This document shows, in pieces, positions 33,897 to 45,930 of a DNA stretch of 64,000 bases. The stretch covers positions 20,615,300-20,679,299 of the forward strand of contig CM057231.1 of NCBI GenBank assembly GCA_029891385.1, in the 5' to 3' direction. Both the position numbers and the translations under genes were made by a program. This DNA is from Erythroxylum novogranatense (lineage: Eukaryota > Streptophyta > Magnoliopsida > Malpighiales > Erythroxylaceae). How positions within the stretch are numbered: the first letter of the stretch is position 1; the number at the start of each line of letters is the position of its first letter. The notes beneath the pieces were generated by a model that searched no databases, was not told the DNA's origin, and saw only the letters and a list, made by a program, of their open reading frames with translations.

Positions 33897-36800
33897 TGTT
33901 GGAACCCCTCCCCTGTGAGTCGCGTGCCCGACGTCCTACATGACATATGGACGCGCATCTCACAAGGGAGGGATTCCTTACCACGAAAGAAACCTCAAAT
34001 CGAACTTATTTTAACATCATCCGAACAAAACCTGGTAAATTCGCCCTAATTATCCTCCAATAAAATTTACCTGCTTAGGGCTCATAACTAAATATGATTC
34101 CTAAGCAATACAAAATCATATATCTGGGTTAATTAGAATTAGAAATCGTCTCAATCGGATCTTTATAGCTCACAAAATCGCTCGAAAACAGAAATACATT
34201 CGAAATCGTCACGTGATTGACTCTCATCAATATTACCCGTGAATTCTGACCTAAAACCCGACACTCTCATTTTACTAAAAAGGGGTATAAAATTTTCTAT
34301 AGAACCCAATGCTCGAAAACTGAGTGAATCCGAGGCCAAACGAAAAAGTTACAAGCAAAAGAGTGAGAGGAGGATATTTAGAGATTAGGCGTGGGCACGT
34401 CTAAGGGGTATGAAATTGTTATTATTATTTTTTTTCTGAAGATAATGCTTCAAAAATCGTGCAAATCGGAGGTCAAACGGGGGAGAAACGAATAAAATAG
34501 GAAACGGGGTTTAATTGCCCCAAATTGAAAATTCAATTGTTAAAACTAATGAAAACTTTTCTAACTTTAAACTTTAATAACTTTTCACCCCGAAATCGAA
34601 ATTTTACAAAATTAGTGTCCAAAGAAAGATAAAAGAGAGCTCTAAAACTTTCTAGAAGGATTTAAAAACTAATTTAGCCATTAAGAAGGTCCTAAATTGT
34701 TTCAAAGGTTGCTGCCATTAAAAATTAAGTTTTCCCTACACATTGACATAAATTTGAGAATTCATATCTTTTAGCACACAAGTCTAAAAATGACACATTT
34801 TACCTCATTGGAAAGATAAAAAGATACTCTACAAGTTTCATGAAGGGTGAAAAAATTAATTCAATCATTAACTAGGTTAAAAACACACTCAAAGGTTCAG
34901 TCAAGAAAACTAGCCAATGGAACAGTAAATTACCTAAATAAACAGTAACTGTCAACATTCCCAACCTCATAACTTTTGATTCCTAACTCCAATTACTGCA
35001 AATCATACCTCATTTTAAAGGTAGAAAGATAATCTACATTTTTCGTGAAGAACACAAAAATCAGATCAATCTCCAAGAGGGTGAAAAAGGCTTCTAAAGG
35101 TGCTGCAAAATTTCAGTGGTTTCAACAGTAGCTGAAACCTACCTATTCTCATAACTTCTTCATCTTAAGTCCGAATGTGACAAACTTTATGCCGTTAGAA
35201 AGCTCTAATCATGCTCTACATTCTTCAAGAAGACCATCCAAACTAATTCAAGCTCTAAGCCACTCTAAAATTGAATGGAAGTTGCTGCCCAATTTCTGGA
35301 AAAATTGGACAACACCTCCCCTAATTTACTCCTAACCCAAATTTTTCAATTCAATTCATCAACCTGCATAAGAACTCAATATCCAATAGCAGCAACACAC
35401 TCCTAGGCTTCTAAACATTTCTCAAACTATAGGGCAATCTCACTCCTAGGTATCTACTCATTTCCAATCCATAAAGTCACACATTTCATTCTTTCCTTTT
35501 TGTTATTCTCAACCATACAACAATACATTTGCAAGAAACAAACACAAGTTACATTTTCAAATCCAAAACTCTTACAAACATGTGGAATTAAGTTCATACA
35601 AGGCTTTAGAGGGCTTTTTGACCTGATTACATCAAAAGTAGCGAAAATTACATAAAAGCCCAAAACGCGACCTAAAGCCTGTTTTCTCAAAACACAACTT
35701 CAAATACAACTTCAAAAGCCAAAATTGCATCGGAGTTGCCTCAATCCCGAAGCGGTGACTCGGTTTCTCGCTTGACACCTGTGGAGGGGAAATGGGGTAT
35801 GAGCTCGACGGCTCAGTGGGTAACAACTTAATAATCAGGGAATAAGCAAAAACCATCATTCTTTCCTTCATTTTTAAAATAATGTCACATTAATGAAAAC
35901 ATTCTTACTTTTCAAATCTTTTCACAAAATTTATCCCAACAAACAATTTACACACTTAACACATCACAAAACAACCAAACATTTCACAAAAACACAAACA
36001 AAGTGGTTCGGGTGGATCCGAAACAGAACGTACTACACATTTCCGCTGAAGCGTCATGTAGTCGTGACAAATAGAGTCCTCGAGAGGAACTCCACGGCCA
36101 CTAGCGGGCAAAGGGAGAAGCCTATGGGTGACAGGTGCACCGACTCAGATGGGACCACCACAAACCCAAAGAAAGCACATAATTCACATAATTTGAAAAC
36201 ATTAGCCGAAACTGGCCTTTACAAATTCACTTTCGCATAACTGAGCCAAACTGGCAAATCTTTTTCCAAATCATAAATTCTCGTGTTTTTCACATAACAA
36301 AGCAGTATTCAAATCATTTCAACATGAATTCACAATCAAAGTGTCTCACATACAAGTTAAACATATCGCAAAGAGTAATTCATACACAAAGTCAAAGTCA
36401 TTGGAAAGCATAGTTCATTAAGCCTATAACTCAATTATTAAGGAATCACCCACCTTAAATTCCTTTAGCTTGTAGGATTGGTCAAATTACCTTTCTTCTT
36501 CCTTCAAAAGCCTCCCTTTACCTTAATCAAGCACAAAATCTCTCTTTAACATAGGATAATCCAAAATCTAACATTTCTAAGGAAAGGAAAACTTGAATCA
36601 ACACCTACCCAACTTTACCCATAACTTAACTAAGCTTTTAGCATCAAAACCCATCCATAAAACCATAAATTTCACATTTTCTTACCTTAGAGATTGAAAC
36701 CCACGAAATTCTCTTCTTGCTTCTCTTGGAAGATTCATCCTTCCTTTCCACTTTCTTCTTGAATAAAACTCTTAAACCCTCTTTTCCTAAGCATAAACAC

Positions 36801-37346
36801 CTAAGCTCTTTCTTCTCTTCTTCTTCTTCTTCTTCTTCTTCTTCTTCTTCTTCTTCTTCTTCTCCTTCCTTTGGCCGAAACTCATGCTCTTTCTCCTTTC
36901 TTTGGTGTGTTTCGTAAGTCTCTTTAAAAGACTTAAGGAAAGTTGCTTTTTAATTTAACCCTAAGCCCTCACAACTAAAACTACGTCACTTCATTAAAGC
37001 TCCTCCTTCTCTTATGATTTTCGTCCACTTCTCTCCTTCATACGACCCCATCCATTTGCTTTCCTTTTCTCTCCTTTCAATTCTTTCATTCTTCATTTAA
37101 TTGACATGTAAGATAGGCTAAAAGCCCATTTCTTAAGCCTTAAGCCTTAAAAACCCAAGCAACTTCCTAAATTAATCTTACACCAACTTATGCCTTTAAT
37201 TTCTAAGAATTTCTTAAAACTCTAATTTTAACTAAAACTTCCAATTAAAATTCTATTAAGCCCCAATTAATTCTAACTAAAAGGAAATTAGTAAACTAAT
37301 CCTCAACAATACATAAAACATGTTAAATGCGAAACGGGGCCCAATA
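33897..37346 (-). repeat. G1 3' LTR
   Basis: On the plus strand it begins TGTTGGAACCCCTCCCC and ends GGGGCCCAATA (CCCAACA in the partner). It is 3450 bp. Compared with the right LTR it shows scattered substitutions, a short insertion near 34392-34402, a 27-bp segment near 35004-35030 that is missing on the right (about 42565), and a longer (TTC)n run at 36817-36862. A decayed hairpin copy lies at 36033-36061. Confidence 0.92.
35779..36685 (-). other. Predicted LTR intron (G1 3' LTR)
   Basis: On the minus strand, donor CTAAG|GTAAGAA at 36685 and acceptor CCCCTCCACAG|GTGTC ending at 35779, about 0.9 kb. The partner LTR has the same sites at 44231 and 43323. The hairpin lies inside. Confidence 0.45.
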
Positions 37347-37361
37347 TTTCTTCCCCCTTAA
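37347..37361 (-). other. G1 polypurine tract
   Basis: The minus strand reads TTAAGGGGGAAGAAA immediately before the 3' LTR start. Confidence 0.8.
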
Positions 37362-40300
37362 AAGAATTTCGTCCTCGAAATTCTTATCGGATTTATTCGG
37401 AGTGCAAGATGCTCCTCCATTTCTCATTTAACTTCATCACTCGAAAACTTTCTTTCAAGGAATAGTATTCAATAGGCTCACTCGGTCATCCAATTCAGGG
37501 TTGATCGTTCACTTTCTTAACTAGTTCCTCCTAACGCTTCAGATCACTCACAATTTTCATTTCTTGTGTCGATAACACTATAATCTTATCACATCAAACA
37601 TACTCAGGTATATCACATCGTGAATCCAAGACATCTTTTGTCAGTAGCACTAACTCAGAGTAATTTCATATGACCCAATTCATAGCGGCTTAACGAGTTC
37701 TTTTTCCTATCGTGAACACACCTTAGCAAGGTAATACTTTCCGAGACAATTTAGCTTTCACTTACTGATTCACATCACTTTAGTCTCGGTTCATGCAACT
37801 TTTATGTCAATTTCCCGTATTTCATATCTTATACTGATTGACTTCACTTACTTCTCCAATCGATCTGACATTCAATCATTTTTAGGCCTTACTAACATCA
37901 TACAAAAGTGATGGCTTTTTCTATTACCTAACTCCTTATACAGTATTCTATTGAAAACACTAAGTCAACGATTGTGATGCTTAAGGTCGAATAGCACTAT
38001 ACATTGGTCTCATATTCCTACAACTCTAAACTATAAACTTTAAGCACATCTCCGACAGTTAAAACCGTCGACAATTCAATCTTTCAGTCACTTGACATAT
38101 CTTCTAGGCTATATAGCTTTGCACTTTTCTCACAGTCTCTTTGTTTAAACATCTTAGCCGGTATACATACTTCTTATCTTGAATCACCCAATATCATTTT
38201 TTCTACTCGAACTCAAAATTCATACTCATTTCCAATTTCTTAGCAAGATTCACAAGTTCTGAATCTTCAATTTGATCTTGGTTTATATGAATTGATCTAA
38301 ACTTTCAGTGACTAATCATTTTGCCCAAAATTTCATTCCACATTCTACAGTCTTTCCTGCACTAGATTTGATAATCTCAAAAACCAAATTTATGAAACAT
38401 TGCTATTGAATTCTCTATTCAATACATCTGATCATAACACTAGCTTTATCAGTATAGTACTTACTTATACAATCATAATTTTTCGAATAATTCTATCTAT
38501 TACTTCAGCCTCATATTCAATTCTTTCTACTCAAGCATCGTTATTGATTTTTCATACTTCTTATTTCACTCACCTTATACCCTTCTTCTCATTCAAACTT
38601 GACACACAGATCTGTTTTCAATCTCACAATCTCTTAATCCTTAATTTAAGGTAAACCAAACCCTCTATTCAATGCTTTCCTTTTGTATTAGTTCTGATAA
38701 CCTCATAATCAAATTTCTACTTACGGTATCGGATATATCACTTAACTTCTCGTTAGAACAATCATAGCCTTTCAGTATTTGTATCAATCTTCTGCGTCTT
38801 ATACTTACTTCTCCCAATTCATTGATTGTCTCAACTTTTACGATCTGCACTTGCATATGTATATTTCAGATATTCCTGTACATATACTGTCTTCAAACCT
38901 TCAAAAATAATCATTTATATAGCAGTTCTAAGTCATGTATCCAATAATCAACTCATAGGACTTTAGTTGCCTCCATACATACGAAATTACTTTATTTTGC
39001 TTCATCGGATTTAATCCAAAGCTCTTACACAATACCAGTACATTCCAAAAATTTCCAGATTCATATGGTGTACTGTACATTCGTATAATTCCTTAAACTT
39101 CTCTTTCCTTCCATTTATCATCTACTGTACACGTTTTCCTTTACGTGTTCAAACTAGTCTTCCCAATTCTTCAAATACATTACTATTTCATCAATTCTTG
39201 GATCACTTTGGTCTCCAACTCATTCCTTGAATTTCTTCGTAGCTCATTTAGCTTATTCTCATGTTTGTTCATTCATACAACTTATACATACATTGAATTT
39301 GTTGGCAAACTTGTATCTCCGAAACATACTTTCATAGCATGCAACGTGAACCGATATATTCTTCATAGTGGCGATCTATATCTTCTAGCATAGTTGACAT
39401 CAAACAAAAATACATACATTCACAGATGTCATCCTTAATGTAACCTTTCTAATATGCTTAATCCAACATAGACTGTTCGTGTAACTCTTTATAAATCCCC
39501 AGCTATCATCGTGTCGATTTCGACTACTCATGATATTTCAATACTTCCAATCTCCATCACGTTTTACATGATCTGATTATCCTTTATGATAAGACTCCAT
39601 TTCAGCATAATCACCTATACTATACTTGATCTCAGTTCGCTGATTCATTTCACAATTTACCTCTAGGGATCATATATTTCTTCTTATGCCACATCCAAAA
39701 TGAATCTCATAGGTACCCAATCACATGTGATCACATTCTCAAAGGTATTCTCATAAGAACTGGTCAAGATTTTCCCGAGAATCCATCCCCGAATCAACTG
39801 TTTTCAAGAAGCAAATCCCAAAGCAGTACGAGATTCACATCGTAACTCCTGGAGACCTATCATCTTATTTCAAACTTTCCTCCCTTGTGGCTGTCTATTC
39901 CTTTCTAAAGCAAACCTGTTTAACTCAAACGAGGGGACCTTGTCTTCCGGACTATGGAAGAATTTCCAGATTCCGTTGTTGAATCGAGAGAAGAGCTTAT
40001 GATTTCAGCTACTGGTCAAGGTATACCTGCCTCCATTGGTCATATACTGACTTATTTGGCTTTCTAGCCAATTCCAATATTGTCATTTTCACCCTTGTCT
40101 CTATTTCTCTTTCATCCGATTTATGAAAATACTTTCTTATCCATATCGATTCATATACTTATCTCCAATCAAATTCCGTTATGCCTTACACCCTGACAGT
40201 ATACCGTTCTTCTTATTGTTTCTCATAATCCAACCCCTTAATAGCAGTGCATACATTTTGACTCCTGCGTTTGCAAATCTCTAGCTTTCTACACTCATCC

Positions 40301-41459
40301 AAGCCCTTCTTTAAGGGTGAGGGATCAGGTGCAGCAAATCCTTGCAAAACTCTTCGTATTCTTTTACGAGGTGTCATCTTATTTCTTACATGCAAACATT
40401 TAAAATTTAACTTACATTCCTCGATCAATTCAAAATTGTTAATGCATACTCCTTATCCAACTCTGTCCTCAATGCATCCAAACATCGAAAGAAATGTCGA
40501 TAAGTACTCTGTTCGAGATCGAAATCATCCAACCGTTAAGGACGTCAACTTAACGATTCGAGACTCCAATTCTCAACCAAAGACTTTCGACACTTCCAAT
40601 GTAATGGCATTGAATCCCTATCTACCATATTTACCCATACACTGTTTCTCCTCAAACTGTAGACTATGGGAGCTATGACTGACAAATATCCAATAATTTA
40701 TAAGCTTCTGCCTCTATCATCTCCACATATATTTATATAACCTACATGCTTAATATTCTCACTTGTATTTGATGATGGGTCATCATATAGATACTCACAA
40801 TAACAACAATTTAACCTTTGTGGCCTTGTACAAATATCACCATCATTCATATTATCTTCTCATTATCCTTCACATCACATCTACATATATATATACACCA
40901 TTTATTCAAATTTATACATGTAAAATCATTACACAATGTACATATCAAACATGTAGCAAATTTCTCAAATCAATCACAAGCAATCAAAGCAACATTTATG
41001 AAGTAAGTGAAAACATTTCATTCTCTTGATTCAAAAACAAACTTTTATTTCTTGATTCAGAAAAAGAAAACTTAAAAACCCATTACCCAAATTATCAACT
41101 GTACCCACTTGCACCCACGTAGGTTCCGATTTCATATTCTTAAGACCATAAAAATCTTTGTTTTCAATACATTCCACTTGTCCTCTTTAAGCTCAATGTT
41201 TCCACTTGAAAAGCCATGTTCATACTTTTACATCCATATCACCTTCGGGGATATATCACCATAACGCCATACACGGCATCCCCGCGCTCACTTCAATTTC
41301 ATTGAATCATTTTCTGTCATATCACCCATATGATGTTTCGCATTTCCATTTATCCAATGAAAACGTACCGTTTTGCTCACTAATTCGATCAGCCTAAACT
41401 CTTAACTGCTTATTTGAGTAACTTAAACACATGTGCCCATGTAAGATCTCAATTCCGGC
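37362..41459 (-). other. G1 interior, non-coding
   Basis: About 4.1 kb, AT-rich, with stops in every frame. The only protein-like hint is on the minus strand from ATG at 40377 (MTPRKRIRRVLQ), resembling the MPPRKRTRG start of the Tekay gags at 54369 and 63034. It sits about 1.1 kb from the LTR rather than the 0.16-0.21 kb seen in those elements. A plus-strand reading of 135 codons (40271-40678) has no family features and is probably chance. Confidence 0.6.
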
Positions 41460-41471
41460 ACTCTGATACCA
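41460..41471 (-). other. G1 primer-binding site
   Basis: The minus strand reads TGGTATCAGAGT, four bases inside the 5' LTR end at 41476, complementary to initiator-Met tRNA. It fixes G1 on the minus strand. Confidence 0.88.
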
Positions 41472-41475
41472 TAAC

Positions 41476-44400
41476 TGTTGGAACCCCTCCCCGGTGAGTC
41501 GCGTGCCCGACGTCCTACATGACATCTGGACGCGCATCTCACAAGGGAGGGATTCCTTACCACGAAAGAAACCTCAAATCAAACTTATTTTAACATCATC
41601 CGAACAAAACCTGGTAAATTTGCCCTAATTATCCTCCAATAAAATTTACCTGCTTAGGGCCCATAACTAAATACGATTCCTAAGCAATACAAAATCATAT
41701 CTCTGGGTTAATTAGAATTAGAAATCGTCTCAATCGGATCTTTATAGCTCACAAAATCGCCCGAAAACAAAAATACATTCGAAATCGTCACGTGATTGAC
41801 TCTCATCAATATTACCCATGAATTTCGACCCAAAACCCGACACTCTCATTTTACTAAAAAGGGTTATAAAATTTTCTATAGAACCCAATGCTCGAAAATC
41901 GAGTGAATCCGAGGCCAAACGAAAAAGTTACAAGCAAAAGAGTGAGAGGAGGATATTTAGAGATTAGGCGTGAGGGGTATGAAATTGTTATTATTTTTTT
42001 TTCTGAAGATAATGCTTCAAAAATCGTGCAAATCGGAGGTCAAACGGGGGAGAAACGAATAAAATAGGAAACGGGGTTTAATTGCCCCAAATTGAAAATT
42101 CAATTGTTAAAACTAATGAAAACTTTTCTAACTTTAAACTTTAATAACTTTTCACCTCGAAATCGAAATTTTACAAAATTAGTGTCCAAAGAAAGATAAA
42201 AGAGAGCTCTAAAACTTTCTAGAAGGATTTAAAAACTAATTTAGCCATTAAGAAGGTCCTAAATTGCTTCAAAGGTTGCTGCCATTAAAAATTAAGTTTT
42301 CCTTACACATTGACATAAATTTGAGAATTCATATCTTTTAGCACACAAGTCTAAAAATGACACATTTTACCTCATTGGAAAGATAAAACGATGCTCTACA
42401 AGTTTCATGAAGGGTGCAAAAATTAATTCAATCATTAACTAGGGTAAAAACACACTCAAAGGTTCAGCCAAGAAAACTAGCCAATGGAACAGTAAATTAC
42501 CTAAATGAACAGTAACTGTCAACATTCCCAACCTCATAACTTTTGATTCCTAACTCCAATTACTGAGAAAGATAATCTACATTTTTCGTGAAGAACACAA
42601 AAATCGGATCAATCTCCAAGAGGGTTAAAAAGGCTTCTAAAGGTGCTGCAAAATTTCAGTGGTTTCAACAGTAGCTGAAACCTACCTATTCTCATAACTT
42701 CTTCATTTTAAGTCCGAATGTGACAAACTTTATGCCGTTAGAAAGCTCTAATCATGCTCTACATTCTTCAAGAAGACCATCCAAACTAATTCAAGCTCTA
42801 AGCCACTCTAAAATTGAATGGAAGTTGCTGCCCAATTTCTGGAAAAATTGGACAGCACCTCCCCTAATTTACTCCTAACCCAAATTTTTCAATTCAATTC
42901 ATCAACCTGCATAAGAACTCAATATCCAATAGCAGCAACACACTCCTAGGCTTCTAAACATTTCTCAAACTATAGGGCAATCTCACTCCTAGGTATCTAC
43001 TCATTTCCAATCCATAAAGTCACACATTCCATTCTTTCCTTTTTGTTATTCTCAACCATACAACAATACATTTTCAAGAAACAAACACAAGTTACATTTT
43101 CAAATCCAAAACTCTTACAAACATGTGGAATTAAGTTCATACAAGGCTTTAGAGGGCTTTTTGACCTGATTACATCAAAAGTAGCGAAAATTACATAAAA
43201 GCCCAAACGCGACCTAAAGCCCTGCTTTTCTCAAAACACAACTTCAAATACAACTTCAAAAGCCAAAATTGCATCGGAGTTGCCTCAATCCCGATGCGGT
43301 GACTCGGTTTCTCGCTTGACACCTGTGGAGGGGAAATGGGGTGTGAGCTCGACGGCTCAGTGGGTAACAACTTAATAATCAGGGAATAAGCAAAAACTAT
43401 CATTCTTTCCTTCATTTTCAAAATAATGTCACATTAATGAAAACATTCTTACTTTTCAAATCTTTTCACAAAATTTATCCCAACAAACAATTTACACACT
43501 TAAACATCACAAAACAACCAAATATTTCACAAAAACACAAACAAAGTGGTTCGGGTGGATCCGAAACAGAACGTACTACACATTTCCGCGAAGCGGTCAT
43601 GTGTAGCCGTGACAAATAGGAGTCCTTGAGAGGAACTCCACGGCCACTAGCAAGGCAAAGGGAGAAGCCTATGGGTGACAGTGCACTGACTCAGATGGGA
43701 CTACCACAAACCCAAAGAAAGCACATAATTCACATAATTTGAAATCATTAGCCGAAACTGGCCTTTACAAATTCACTTTCGCATAACTGAGCCAAACTGG
43801 CAAATCTTTTTCCGAATCATAAATTCTCGTCTTTTTCACATAACAAAGCAGTATTCAAATCATTTCAACATGAATTCACAATCAAAGTGTCTCACATACA
43901 AGTTAAACATATCGCAAAGAGTAATTCATACACAAAGTCGAAGTCATTGGAAAGCATAGTTCATTAAGCCTATAACTCAATTATTAAGGAATCACCCACC
44001 TGAAATTCCTTTAGCTTGTAGGATTGGTCAAATTGCCTTTCTTCTTCCTTCAAAAGCCTCTCTTTACCTTAATCAAGCACAAAATCTCTCTTTAACATAG
44101 GATAATCCAAAATCTAACATTTCTAAGGAAAGGAAAACTTGAATCAACACCTACCCAACTTTACCCATAACTTAACTAAGCTTTTAGCATCAAAACCCAT
44201 CCATAAAACCATAAATTTCACATTTTCTTACCTTAGAGATTAAAACCCACGAAATTCTCTTCTTGCTTCTCTTGGAAGATTCATCCTTCCTTTCCGCTTT
44301 CTTCTTGAATAAAACTCTTAAACCCTCTTTTCCTAAGCATAAACACCTAAGCTCTTTCTTCTTTCTTCTTCTTCTTCTTCTTCTTCTTCTTCTCCTTCCT

Positions 44401-44875
44401 TTGGTCAAACTCATGCTCTTTCTCCTTTCTTTGGTGTGTTTCGTAAGTCTCTTTACAAGACTTAAGGAAAGTTGCTTTTTAATTTAACCCTAAGCCCTCA
44501 CAACTAAAACTACGTCACTTCATTAAAGCTCCTCCTTCTCTTATGATTTTCATCCACTTCTCTCCTTCATACGACCCCATCCATTTGCTTTCCTTTTCTC
44601 TCCTTTTAATTCTTTCATTCTTCATTTAATTGACATGTAAGATTGGCTAAAAGCCCATTTCTTAAGCCTTAAGCCTTAAAAACCCAAGCAACTTCCTAAA
44701 TTAATCTTACACCAACTTATGCCTTTAATTTCTAAGAATTTCTTAAAACTCTAATTTTAACTAAAACCTCCAATTAAAATTCTATTAAGCCCCAATTAAT
44801 TCTAACTAAAAGGAAATTAGTAAACTAATCCTCAACAATACATAAAACATGTTAAATGCGAAACGGGGCCCAACA
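41476..44875 (-). repeat. G1 5' LTR
   Basis: 3400 bp, TGTTGGAACCCC...GGGGCCCAACA on the plus strand. It retains the intact hairpin (43576-43606), the predicted intron (43323-44231) and a shorter (TTC)n run (about 44364-44392). Confidence 0.92.
43576..43606 (-). promoter_or_regulatory. Conserved LTR hairpin (G1 5' LTR)
   Basis: On the minus strand: arms CTACACA / TGTGTAG, internal loop TGA / AAA, inner helix CCGC / GCGG closed by TTC. The 3' LTR copy (36033-36061) has lost two bases of the left arm. Confidence 0.7.
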
Positions 44876-45064
44876 AAGCTGTAGCTAAGGAGTTAGTAAA
44901 ATTTCTATCATCTTTTATGTTGCTTATTTTTCTAATACCGTATCATGTATGGATCAAACATGTTGATTTGGTTATTATGCTTCCACTGCATTTTGAGTTC
45001 GAAAAAAGTTTTTAAAATCTATCATTTTAACCAAATCTAGTATGCTTTTGTTATCGATCCAACA
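44876..45064 (+). repeat. Copia LTR, piece 3 of 3
   Basis: It continues after the AAGCT duplication with TGTAGCTAAGGAG and ends TATCGATCCAACA at 45064, a normal copia LTR terminus. The three pieces total about 2.14 kb. No PBS follows (CTTTTATGTTTTTTCG), so I read it as a 3' LTR, most simply that of Copia-2. Confidence 0.65.
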
Positions 45065-45097
45065 CTTTTATGTTTTTTCGATTATTAAATTTAAAGA

Positions 45098-45930
45098 TGA
45101 GTAGCAACTAACATTAAGGAGCATCATAGATGCTAACAAGCTAACTAAAACTAACTCTTCGAACTAAGTATGAAACTTAAGAATAGTTCTTAGGCAAGAG
45201 AAGAAATTATATGTTCTTGATACTCGTAATCCATCATAACCTTGTTGAAATGCTACTAATAAAGATTCGGAGAAATATTAGCACTATATTGATGACTTTG
45301 AACAAGCTACATATGCGTTGTTAGCTTGAATGTCTCCTGAACTTCATAGGCAACATGAGAACATAGATGCACCTACTATGATACTACATCCTAAGGAGTT
45401 ATTTTATGCACAAAGTAGGGTGGAGAGATATCAAATCTCCAAGGCATTATTTCAATGCAAGATGAAAGAAGGATCTTCTGTCAATGCTCATGTGCCGAAG
45501 ATGATTAGTATATTGAAAAATTGGCTTAATTAGTTTTTGTCACGGACCACGAGTTAAGCGTTGATCTAGTGCTACAATCTTTGAGTTCGAGTTTTTCACA
45601 GTACGTCATGAACTTCAACATGAATCAGAAGGACATGACATTGCCTGAACAGTTGAACATGCTTAAGACTAAAAGGGGGCCTTAAGAAGGAACCTAGTTC
45701 TACACTTATTGTCAATTCTTCTAAAAGTAAGAAAAAGGGCTTTAAAAAGAATAATAACAAGAAACAGAAGGCTTCTACTAATGTATTAAAAGTCAAAGGA
45801 GGTGCCATGAAGAAAAGCAAAGACAAGGGAACCAGTTTTCATTATGGAGTAAATGGACACTGGAAGAGGAACTGCCCATCTTACCTTGCTAGCCTGAAAG
45901 ATAAAAGGCTTAAGGAAGATGTCTCTTAAG
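45098..45930 (+). pseudogene. Copia-3 gag remnant
   Basis: The likely original start is ATG at 45098, with stops soon after. From 45330 it reads MSPELHRQHENIDAPTMI, then QISKALFQCKMKEGSSVNAH and HELSVDLVLQSL, typical UBN2-type copia gag. After a Lys/Asn-rich linker comes a zinc knuckle, FHYGVNGHWKRNC (about 45838-45876), where the first Cys has become His-Tyr. Frameshifts lie near 45535 and 45670. It is closest to Copia-1 in style, not to Copia-2. Confidence 0.88.

Larger units (their letters stand above)
33897..44875 (-). mobile_element. G1: structurally complete gypsy-like element without coding capacity
   Basis: Two long LTRs (33897-37346 and 41476-44875) flank a 4129-bp interior. The 5-bp duplication AAGCT is exact on both sides (33892-33896 and 44876-44880). 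A PBS complementary to initiator-Met tRNA sits at 41460-41471 and a polypurine tract at 37347-37361, both for the minus strand. The interior shows no gag, protease, RT, RNase H or integrase domain. Only a start-like MTPRKRIRRV near 40377 and a terminal FEDEILL-like stretch by the polypurine tract recall Tekay gag-pol ends. It is best described as a LARD-like non-autonomous or fully decayed chromovirus derivative of 10,979 bp. The LTRs are very similar, so insertion is fairly recent. Confidence 0.9.

Noticed and set aside
35893..36240. Plus-strand 115-codon ORF within the G1 LTR
   Set aside because: It is antisense to the LTR, crosses the hairpin region and is broken early in the partner LTR.
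36717..36917. Plus-strand ORF with a long serine run
   Set aside because: It is the translation of a (TTC)n microsatellite inside the G1 LTR; the partner LTR gives a Leu run in another frame.
40271..40678. Plus-strand 135-codon ORF in the G1 interior
   Set aside because: It is antisense to the element, low in complexity and has no recognisable family features; its minus strand holds the gag-start-like MTPRKR instead.
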